Origin: Apostichopus japonicus
Lineage: Eukaryota; Echinodermata; Holothuroidea; Aspidochirotida; Stichopodidae
NCBI RefSeq assembly: GCF_037975245.1
Contig: NC_092574.1
Span: 13,794,713-13,858,712 of the forward strand
Reading direction: 5' to 3'
DNA: 64,000 nucleotides
Below are positions 13,101 through 25,100 of this stretch, piece after piece; position 1 is the stretch's first letter; each line of letters starts with the position of its first letter. The notes beneath the pieces were generated by a model. The model was not told the origin of the DNA and searched no databases. It saw nothing but the letters and a program-made list of their open reading frames with translations. Made by a program: the position numbers and the translations under genes.

Positions 13101-16100
13101 GCAGCGTTTTGAATACAACTAAAACAGCAAAGTTAGCGTATTATGTATGTTTGAATGAACTTGTTCCCAAGCATTCAAGCATCGAAATTGTTACTTTAAA
13201 GTAACTGATTCTCAGGAGTTAATCACATTCTGTGTATAAGTGCCACTTAGGACTTTAATAAAGGTGATTTTGTATTAAATATTACACAACTATAGTTTTG
13301 CCTTCCCAACCAATTCACACAAGTTACAATGTTTCTTGTAATATTCTAAATATAATTTCTTTCCCACAAAGGTGCAATATGCTGGCATTTGTATTTACCA
13401 GTAGTTAATTACAATGACAACCTCTGCCCCCAGTTCTGATATGCAAACATAGTAGTGCAAAAGTCTTGGCATCCTTAGCATGATGGTAATGTTTGTTTTG
13501 CAAATTTAATCCCATAAGACTTTGTTAGGGTTAATAAACATCTGCAATGAATGTTATATATTCTGTACTCAGTTGTATTGGCACCAAGTGCAACTGGTTG
13601 TTTCAATGGGAGCCAACAGACTGATCTAGAAATAACTATGTTTCCTGATACAGGATCAAACTGACCTGTGTCTGGTCCCAGGGCAAACTTTCCATCGTCG
13701 TTCCCCTGTGCTATTTGATAGATGATGTCTCCATTAATGCCGCTGTCGTAATCTTCGGCCGTTATGTGAATGACGGGGTACGCTATCGGCTCGTCCTCCA
13801 TCACGTGAGTGACGGATCGGGATGTAAAGACGGGCGCGTTATCGTTCTCGTCGGCAACGACGCAGACCACAGAGGCAGATGTCTTCCTCCTTGCTGCACC
13901 CGTGGCCTGGTCCTCTGCCTCGACAGAGAAATGAAACTCGGACACGGTCTCCCTGTCGATAGTCTGAGTGGTGGTGAGGACACCGGTCACCGCATCTATG
14001 GCAAGGAGAGTCTGTTCTGGTACCAGTCTGTAGCGAATGTCACCGTTGAGGCCCGAATCTGCGTCAGTGGCTCGGAAGGTCCAGATGGGATGTCTCGCGG
14101 GAGAATTTTCCACGACAGCTACGTAAACAGGGTCCACCTGGAACGTGGGGTTATTGTCATTTGCATCTAGTACGTTTATCTCGACGTAGACGGTCACGCT
14201 CTGAGGTCTGACAGAAGCCTGATCTTCGACCAGTACTTGAAGTTGGTGATGTGCGACAATCTCAAAGTCCACCTCTTTGGTATTCACCAGCACCCCAGTG
14301 GTTCTGTTTATCGCAAACAGGCCGTAAGTGTTGCCACCTACGATACTGTAGTACAACATGTTACTACTGTCGGCGTCAAAGGCTACGATGGTGCCGATCC
14401 TGGATCCCTGCGGATCGCTCTCGTTCACGGTGAAAGTGTAGTTACCCCTCAGGACCGACGGTGCATTGTCGTTCACGTCTCGGACTGTGATCTCCGCCTG
14501 GACTAGCGAGGTCATTGGAGGGTCACCCCGATCAGATGCCATCACTATCAGCGAGAAGCTGTCTTGAGTCTCCCGATCCAAGACCCTTGCAGTCGTGATA
14601 TTACCGGTCATGGCATCAATCTTGAATTCCGGTACGTCTATAAATAAAGTAAAACAACAAAGAGAAAAGTGAGAAGACTGTCTCTGAGGAAGTTCGTCTA
14701 TATCACAAGTGACAATTCCATGACATGATGGAGAAATGTTATGTTGGGTCGGTACATCTTTTACAATTGAACTCAATTTCCCCCCCCTTCCCCCACCCCC
14801 TCCCCTGCTGTAGAGAAGATCTGCTTCAAATTTGGAATTGCCGAATCAGAGAAAATTAAAATTGCACGTGTAGTGTGGGTCGTTGACGTTATAAAATGAG
14901 TGACTTTGTGTAAGCAAGCATTACGAATTTGCATTTCAAAGTTAATAAGTCAATAATATCTACCTCGTTGTATTCCTTTACCATGATATTGAGAGAATAA
15001 AGATCATCTTTTGACTTTATAACAGACATTTCACCTTTGCAATTTACAAGATTTTGAACACTATCGTTTGGATATACTTAAAAGAAGTAGCTAGGAATTT
15101 GTAAAACAACCAAGTATTAACATACAGACAAGTAGAATATTCAACATGGTTGACTATGATATTGCTATGTTAATTACACAATTTTTAATCTTTTTTTCAA
15201 CTCACTGGGTTGGAGAGAGTAGGTCACATCTCCGTACATGCCACTGTCTGCATCCCTGGCCACCACTAGCAGCACGGGTGTATCCGTGGGCTCATCTTCT
15301 TTGACCGTTCCTCTGTAAACGGAAGGATGAGAGAACACCGGAGCGTTGTCGTTTAGGTCGTTGATGTGCACGACGACCGAGGCTGAGACAGAGTTGGGCC
15401 GGTTTCCGTTATCTGAGGCGGTCACTTCTAGTGTGTAGGTAGCTTGTTCCTCATAGTCTAGGGTTCCGGTCGTTGTGATGAAACCTGTCAAACAGAATTA
15501 TGATATGACATTGGAAAATGAAGAACCGGTACACTGTAAACAGCACACTAACAACACAGAGATAGAAAAAAATGTGTTTTTTAAACTGGTAAATGAAACA
15601 GATCTGATATGAAATAAGATCTGTAATCGTCTGAAATATATGGACACTACAAAATATGAACAAACTTGACCCTTAACACCACTTCCTCTCCTCCCCCTTC
15701 CCCCATCCACCACTGTTTTCCCCATCACCCTCTTTCTACATTCATAATCCCTTTTAATCTTTTCATTTTTCTCCTTCCATTTCCCTCATTTCAAATTATT
15801 TTTAAAATATGTATAACACCCAGCAGCTCATGGCACTTGATATGTGCTGTCCAATCTCCCAAGATTGCCATTGGGCTCATGAAGGGGAAGGGGGGCTGCC
15901 TAAGTCTCAATAGATCATTTACCTGTGCTTCCTCCTATAACAAAAGGCCCATCTGTGTTCATGGTGTAGGTAACTTCACCGTTCTCCATGCTGTCTCGAT
16001 CGCTGGCTATCACATCACCAATCTTTCTTCCAACATTAACGTTTTCATCTACTCTAAAGGTATAAATCTCCCTGTCAAAGTGAGGAGAGTTGTCGTTCGC

Positions 16101-19100
16101 ATCGGCCACGATGACGTGGACAGCAGCGGTGGTACTCTTGGGTTCCTCGCCGTTATCCATGGCGACCACCTCGAAGATGTAATCGTTCTCCAGCTCATAG
16201 TCCAGGCGGTGGTGGAGATAAATCCAGCCAGTGTCTGGGAGGATCCCAAACTTTGAAGCCGCTGGACTCGGAGACAAGGAAAAGATGATCTCCGCGTTGC
16301 TGCCAGAGTCTCGGTCAGTGGCCGAGACCTGCAGTATGTTCTGTCCGATCCTGGTGGATTCCGATACGGTCTCTTGATAAGACGGCGCATCGAACTGCGG
16401 CCCGTGGTTGTTCACATCGGTCACGTACACTATGAACGTCAGCGTCCTGTCCAGCTGGGGTGTTCCCAGATCGTATGCTCGGATGACCAGTGTGTACTTA
16501 TCCTGCTGGTCGTAGTTGACCTCCTGAATGAGTGTGACCCTCCCGGTGATCGGGGTTATGGCAAACGTCTCACCCGGATTCTCCAACAGCTCGTACCTGA
16601 CTACTCCGTTTCCGCCCGTGTCTGGATCAATCGCCTTCGCAATGAACACCACCGAATTACGGGGTTCGTTCTCGCTGATGTGGGTGAACGGGGCAAAGCC
16701 TTGAAACGAGGGCGGGTTATCGTTGATGTCCTCGATGGAGACATTGACCTGGGCAGAGGCGTAAGATGGAGGGTTTCCGCTAGCAGCCTGGATATTAAGC
16801 AGTGCGTAAGGCTGGACCTCTCGGTCGGGTGGGGAAAGTACGGTGAGTTCCCCGGTCGATGAATCCAGGTCAAAGTAACCGTGCGGGTCTCCCGAATGAA
16901 TCCTATACTCCACAGGCGACGGGTCTCCTGAAACGATGACAAGAGAATTTTTAGCATGATACTAAAACTACATGTAACTTACAAAAATTGTTCCAATCAT
17001 GGAATGGAAATTCCTGTTATAGGAAATAGATCATACAAGAAAACCAGGATGGTGAACGAAAAAGTTTGTACTAACTTTGCAGGAAGGCTAGCATGTTTGA
17101 TGAGTTCAATTTTATGCACGGTTCAGAGGCAATGCATATACATATTCTCACAGTTTGTTATGTAGACATGGATCAAATTTTTTTTGGGGGGGAGGGGTTA
17201 TGTGAGGGGATGGGCAAGCTGTCCATCACATGTACCTCTAACATACTAAATGGACATTGTTTGGGGGGGGGAGGTGGGCTTCATATATTTTATTGTCTAA
17301 GCTAATACTCCTTAATATCTGTACATTGTCTGGTACAATAGAACCCACAAAAAACAGTAAGTTTTGAGAACTATAAGCAAATTTTGTGATAACTTTTTGC
17401 TATTTTTATAAATCAATAAAGTTATGTCAATCACGAAATCCCAGAATCTGATGACAATTTTCGTTGACAAGTTTGTTGTTCGTTAGAACAGTACTTTCCT
17501 GGTTTCCTGAAAAAAACCTAGACAATGGTATCAAGCAAATACCCTAAAAACAGAATAAAGTTTACCATGCTTAATTTGTGGCCAATAATATTGACCTATA
17601 ACTTTCCTGCTCCATCTCCTCCTCTAGTGTGTTCCCACCCCCTTGGTCCTGCCCCTTCCCACTCTCGCCTCCCGCCTCCCACCTCTCTCTCCGGATTATT
17701 ATATAACGCGATCCTAAAGTAATAGATGATTCAACCCTGTAACCCCTTCTCATACTCCTCACCTTACAACTCTTCCAAATGTATAGTACTGGCCCTGAAT
17801 AGTGAGCATTCTCTTAAATATTGTGTTACAACATGCAGCATATGTTTTGTTACACAACATTCCAGACAATGTAAACAGTTGTAAATTTTATCTACAAGAT
17901 TTTACCCGTAATGTATAATATACTGTTTATCTGTTGGCCAGATAAGAATTAGACACTTCAAAGGCCAGAGCAGGGTGATGAAGACAAAAAAAAAGAAGCC
18001 AAGACAATGTAGTTTGCTCACCCACAGGACTGTGGTTTGTGATATCATACATGTGGTTTGGATATGCCTCTAAACTGACTGTGTTTTACACTGATGTTAA
18101 GAAATAGTTTAAAGGACAGCTGACTACAGGAGTGAGTTGTTTGGTATACATACATAGAAGAAAGTAAACTGCTTCAATTCATAAAAAGTTGTCAGAAGTT
18201 ATCACACAACCTTTAATGTGACATGTCACAAATAAATGAAACAAGTTTACTGTTAAAATCAAGAGAGGATTGAAAACTAGCAAAAAATTTATAAAATGGC
18301 CCTAACAAAATACCTAGTTCAGTTTCATACGGTTACAAAGATTTTCATGAAAAATCTGTCAATCACCAATTTATGTTTCCTATCTGATACTTTTTGATGC
18401 TGACCAGTAGATAATTAAACACCACAGAATGTATAGCTAGTAGATATTTTTTATACTGACCAGTAGATATTTTCATATCACAGAATTTATACCTAGTAAA
18501 TCATTTTGATGCTGACCACTAGATATTTAAATACCACAGAATTTATACCTTGTAGATCATTTTGATGTTGACCAGTAGATATTTAAATATCACAGAATTT
18601 AGACCTATAGATGCTTTGATGCTGACCAGTAGATAATTAAACACCACAGAATGTATAGCTAGTAGATATTTTTTATACTGACCAGTAGATATTTTCATAT
18701 CACAGAATTTATACCTAGTAAATCATTTTGATGCTGACCAGTAGATATTTAAATACCACAGAATTTATACCTTGTAGATCATTTTGATGTTGACCAGTAG
18801 ATATTTAAATATCACAGAATTTAGACCTATAGATGCTTTGATGCTGACCAGTAGATAATTAAACACCACAGAATGTATAGCTAGTAGATATTTTTTATAC
18901 TGACCAGTAGATATTTTCATATCACAGAATTTATACCTAGTAAATCATTTTGATGCTGACCAGTAGATATTTAAATACCACAGAATTTATACCTTGTAGA
19001 TCATTTTGATGTTGACCAGTAGATATTTAAATATCACAGAATTTAGACCTATAGATGCTTTGATGCTGACCAGTAGATAATTAAATACCAAAGAATGTAT

Positions 19101-22100
19101 AGCTAGTAGATACTGTTGATGCTGACCAGTAGATATTTAAATATCACAGAATTTATATCTAGTAGATCATTTTGATGTTGACCAGTAGATATTTAAATAT
19201 CACAGAATTTATACCTATAGATGCTTTGATGCTGACCAGTAGATATTTAAATATCACAGAATGTATAGCTAGTAGATACTGTTGATGCTGACCAGTAGAT
19301 ATTTAAACATCACAGAATCTATATAAATATCTCAGATCTATATATCACAGAATCTATAGCTAAATATCACAGAATTTATAGCTAGTTGTTAGCTAAATAT
19401 CACAGTTAGTTAAATAGTTAGTTATCACAGTTATATATCACAGTTAGTTAAATAGTAAAATATCACAGAATCTATAGCTAAATATCACAGAATCTATAGC
19501 TAGTTGTTAGTTACAGATGTTAGTTGCAGCTGATCGATAGTCTGCAGATGATCGATAGATAATAAAGATGAGGAACTGTATAACCAGGTAGGCAGGCATC
19601 TAAAAACTGACCCTCAGCATATTTCGATGAACTGTTAGAGATAGTAGAATGTTTGTCTGGATAAATGGTACAAAAAAAACTTAAAAAATGACAGCATACC
19701 AGTAAGGACTGCAGACACATGATGCCAATCCCACCACCAATGCCAAAGGAAGTCAAGTTTAAGCAACCATCTTTAAACACTATAAACCTTCCTCACCGAT
19801 CACAATATTAATCAGAATATTACAACCTTGAGGGAATGTTGTACACCGGAGAGAAGGATGAGAATAATGGGATAGAATTTAATTACCGGTGTTAGAGTTT
19901 GTAGCCTCCACAGTACCGATATAATACGACTGCTCGGAATTTTCAGGAACGGTGAAGAGGTATCTTGTGCTGACAAAGGTTGGACGAGGATCGCCCTGAC
20001 CGATGATGCTGACAGTGACCTCGGCGTTATCGATGGAGAGTCGACCCCCACCATCCGTAGCTGATACCTCCAGTAGATAAATATTTCTCTCATTTCCATC
20101 GAGAGTCCTGTTAACGATGATGTCACCTAAAGAAATAAATTTTGGGAGAGAGTAGAGAAATATGTTTCATACAAGATGGTAAAAATATTTCCACTTTTGA
20201 GAATCTTCACAAACAGTCTGCACATAGGTGGTGCCTTTTTGCCGCTAAAAGCATTACAAATTACCATGTAATTCTATCCTACCCTTCCAATGTAGAGTTG
20301 TGCCTGGTCTCATTGCTCTTTTCACATTTTTATCTTTAAATATCTTCACTTTTCCTGAATTCCTTTTTATCCACCTGATCAACAAACAAAAAGCTTCCCT
20401 TTTTTTCTTTATTATAATTATGTGTGGGAATCAGATTACCGGATTTGTCTGGGAAATGTTATAACTTTTTTGTTTTTAATTTCATGTAATCAACATTTGC
20501 AGCTAATAATTATCGACATACACTAGTTCCTTAAAATACCATCACATGGTATTTTAATACCTGTCTTCCTTCAATGACGCCAACCTTTCAAAGAACATGT
20601 AAATTATACCCATAAAAACCTTCCTGACAAATTGCTTTTCGTTTAGCATCTAGAGACCCATGTGTATGCTGAGTCAACAAAATTGTGGAATAATTACAGT
20701 ATAGGCAATCCCAAAGCATCTGCATTGATTGACAGTTAGAGAAGTTGTCATAAACCTCATTAATATTCAATAATGATATACAACGCTGTCATCTGACTCA
20801 AAGAAATGTCTATGGGGACATAAATGTTGGAGACAAAGACTGCTTACACAAATTGATGCAAAAATACTACATATGGTAAAAAATTAAAACTAAATATTTT
20901 GAGAAAAACTAAGTTGTTTTGCTGGGGGGGGGGGGTTGGGGAGAGAAAGGGGTTGTTTGTTCCTGCTCTTTTTCTTTATCTTTTCTCCTTTTTTTTTTTT
21001 TTGCTGAAAGAAGAATATGTTCTGTGACCAAAAGATTCAAACTGCTACATAAGTAAATCTTTGTGTCATCCATAACAATTTATATTGATCCACAGGAAAT
21101 TATTTAGCATTAGAAATCCAAAGCAAAATTGCCAGAGACATGTTAAAACTTGTGGGAGCTATAATGTTTTAATGCCTTTGTTTAGCTATTTATGTTAACA
21201 TCAGCTATCTTTATCCCTAAACTTTTCTCATGCAACCACCATCATTAACACCTTATAGAATGTTGAAAACTAAATTGTTTTGCTCAGTATTTTTTGGGGG
21301 AGGGAAGGGGGGTGGGGGAGAAGAGGGTTGTTTTGTTTCTGCTCTCAGAGAATGTTGAAACAGCAGTGATAGAATAATCTTACCTGTGGTTGGATTGATG
21401 CGAAACGCTTGGTTGTCATTGCCTGATTCAATGGTATATCTGATAATCCCAAAAATGCCAGAGTCCCTGTCCTCCGCAGAAACGGACGTAACCACCATGT
21501 CCCTTCCAGAGAACTCTAAAATATCAACTGTAGAAAAGAACAAAGAAAGTATGAAATTTATATGAAATAAAGGAGGAACAAAAAACACTAAGATCCTTGG
21601 CTACAGTTCCGTACGAAAAACAAACAGGGAAAAACTAGACGAAAAACACACGATACAGACACTTTGGATGGTAGAATGAGAAGGGCATTGACTGGGGGAG
21701 CCGTTGTTATAAGGTTACCAGTTCATTCTAGACACGGTCGAACGGTGAAAAAATCAGTGAAAATTTTTTCAATTTTCAATGTACTAAGAGAATCAAATGA
21801 TAATAAGGACCATACAGTTAGGTAGTCTAATATTGGCAAGATAAATTTACCTCTTTTATGTAAACACACTTGTGTTAAAAAAAGTCCTCGATGCCTCTAT
21901 TTCCTAAACAACACTGTCCAGAAAGACCAGCAATTGTTACTGATTGAAGCTTTTATGATACAGTGAAGAACTAAACAATTTTAAGGGGAGCATCGATTCC
22001 ATCTAAGTACGTTTTGAAGCTGGTATATAGCATACTTTGTAATGGTAAGTATCTCTTACCAACAATTACGGTAAAACAAAAATGTTACAAATTCTTTCCT

Positions 22101-25100
22101 GTCAGCCAGTTTCAAACCTTCAAACAGAATGCTAGAGCGGCTTAGTGATTCCTTAATTGCCACATTTTATATCAGGATATTTAAATTGCATACTGCATGA
22201 AAAAATATCAAGCTTTCGCCATTGTAGATATCAAGAATACTTGCATTTGTTTTTGTGGGCCCAACTATCAAGTATGAAGTCTATCTAAGCTTGAAATTTC
22301 AAGTCACCATGGTTACAAGCTTTTCAGGCTTTGATATCTATTGACCTAACTTTACCTTTGACTTTTGTTACAAGAACTGCTCTTGCAATCACTGTTTCAA
22401 AAAAAACCTGTTCACAAACGGTTCTTAAAACCATTTAAAAAACTATATTGTAATCACTCTATTCAAGTTTAATTCATTCTTTGAGGCTAGGCTGTTTAAA
22501 ATTATCCTGTTGACAAGGCTTCCATACTTTGACCTCTACTGACCTTAAATGACCTTTAAACTCCACATACAACACAAGAGGGTATCATTCACTCGCTGAA
22601 ACTACACACACATTAAGCGGTCATTCTTGAAGATTTGCTGTTGAATTTACAAGGTTTCAGACTTTCACCTCAATTACCTTTCGATTCCATCAAGTGCAGC
22701 AAAGTTCTTTTACTCAATAATGGTTTAGATTTAAAAAGTTCACCCACGCTATCCTGTGAGTTACTCTGTTTACAAGCTAATGTCACATACACACAGACAG
22801 ACTCACAGACAGACTCACAAGCCATCACCAATGCATAGCTGCCTTTTGCCTTCGGCAAGCAAACAAAGATCTGGGCGATAGTTCTAAATTTAAACAATGT
22901 TATTTCACATCAAAGGTGCTTTTTTATTTCAATCAGGCTTGGTGACTCCATTTTGGGGTCAAATACTTCCACCGCTAAGAGTCATGCCTCCCTTGTAATT
23001 CTAAACAATGATGTCACAGAACATTATTGATGTAACAAACACTGTGCGTACTAGGAAATAACCTAAGAAAGTCTCTTCAGACTACACACAGGGAACATAT
23101 ATTATAAAACTTACTGGTTTATATATTTACGAGTGACCCACTTACCTGTCTCCCCACAACCTATGCACCGCAATTGATTCGAACCTGTCGTCGCAGCTCA
23201 AGCTGCTAGTTCCGGGGGGCAACACTCCCCTGATGAAAGAGACTCTTCCCCCTCTTGGAGGCGGGATTAACTTTGAGGCTGGGGATAAGTATATCTCCGT
23301 TTGCCGTGGGGACCTCGCTCCAGCCGGCTTTCCTTCCGGATTGGGCGTTTGCCCTTACTACCCCGTTCTGGGGGCCCAGCAGTTGTTGAACTCATCGGTT
23401 CCCGGCTCCGGGACCGACTCCTGGGATCCGGAGTGGAACCTCGGTTCCGCACTCCCTGTGAGGTCTCGCTGGACCCGTGGTCTCGTCGGACCCGGGCCCC
23501 CGGAGCCCATCTCCGGGTACCACTCCTCTCGACCCGGACATTCTGTCCATTCCGGTCGGAATTTCAAATGGGCTATTTATTGGCCTTGAGCCTTGCCCTT
23601 GCCTTCCCCCTTGGTCATAGAATCCGGACGGTGCCGGGACCTTGGGGGGCAATATCTCTTTCTCCTCTCTCTCTCTCCTCCGGCCTCTCTCGCCGGACTC
23701 GGGCTCCCGGAGCCTATCTCTGTGTGCGTACCACGCCGGGTACCACTCTCCTCGACCCGGACATTCCGTCCGTTCCGGTCGGAACTTCTAAAGGGCTTTT
23801 TATTGGCCTTGAGCCTAGCCTTCCTTGGGTCGGAGGGGAACGTCTGTTCCGGGCTCCTTCTGAGGTCTCGCCGGACCCTGGCTCTCCGGAGCCCCTCTCT
23901 TTGCGCGCACCACAACGGGTGCCGCTCTCTGCGACCCGGACGGACTGTCCGCTCTGGCCGTCTTTGTCATGGGCTTTTGGTTGGCCTTGAGCCTTGCCCT
24001 TGCCCTAGCCCTTGGTGATACATCCGGACAACGCCGGCACCTTGGGTGGCAAATCTGCATCTCTCTCTCTCTCACATGGGCTTTTGGTTGGCCTTGAGCC
24101 TTGCCCTTGCCCTAGCCCTTGGTTGTACATCCGGACAACGCCGGCACCTTGGGTGGCAAATCTCCATCTCTCTCTCTCTCTCTTCTCCGGCCCTCTCCTG
24201 GCCTCTCTCCATCTCAACTCCCACCAACTCTCTCACTTCCTCTTCATCTCCTGTCTCTCCTCCGATTCCCTCCAGGGGAACTGTGGGTTCGGTGATAGAT
24301 CTAACCTGTCCCGGCCTGCTAGCCAGGTGTCGATGTGCTGCCACTGTCTGGTGAAAACAAAACAGACTAGACAGAGGTCTCGGAACAGTTCACACATTTA
24401 AGGTGGCTTCGAGACATGTCTGAGAAACCCACGTTAAGGAGAGACTAACGGCAAATAGTCTAACGTATCAAACGGAACGACTATAAGGAGGAAGTAGGGT
24501 GGGAGTATGCTAACAGAGAGTAAAGTTACGTGACAAAAACAACGCGCCCCGCTAGAGGCTCGCGGCTTACAAGGTACGCTACAATAGTGAAAAACTTCCC
24601 ACACTTAGAAGCGAACACGTAACTAGAATACATGAAGGAAAAGGACGAAGCATGTATACAAGGGAGAGAACCCCTCTATCCGCGTACAGAGCGGGAAGGG
24701 AGGAACAAGGCTACGAGATACGCCCCAAGTGAAAACTCCCGACACTTAGGAGGTGCACGAGTAGCGAAACCCATGGAGAACATGAAAATATGTACAAATA
24801 TATGAAGGTTCAAACAAGAACAACAACAACGTAATCGAACCGCCTAGTATTGGATAGGAGTTCGCGGCATACAAGATACGTTACAAGGAGAAACACTTCC
24901 GACATATGGAAGCAACGTAACTAAACATATATGCATTGAAAACTTGTAAAAGGACGAAACATGTATATAAGGGAGAGAACCCCCTAACCGCGAACCAGCG
25001 GAGGGGGGAACAAGGCTACGAGGTACACCCCAAGTCGTGAGACTCAGGGAGCGCACGTAGCAACAACTGGAGGAAACATGAAAATATACAACAATATATG

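Noticed and set aside
18396-19510. CRISPR-like array
   Set aside because: The repeats are contiguous minisatellite monomers without unique spacers, in a eukaryotic intron.
16928-19886. A missing cadherin exon in the large gap between exons 4 and 5
   Set aside because: Exons 4 and 5 join in phase inside repeat 8 with a normal core (NSNTG|DPSPVEYRIHSGD), so nothing is missing.
23301-24401. Several overlapping frames of 100-230 codons on both strands in the GC-rich island
   Set aside because: They overlap in all frames, consist of tandem-repeat translations rich in Pro, Arg and Ser, and show no domain. High GC simply removes stop codons.
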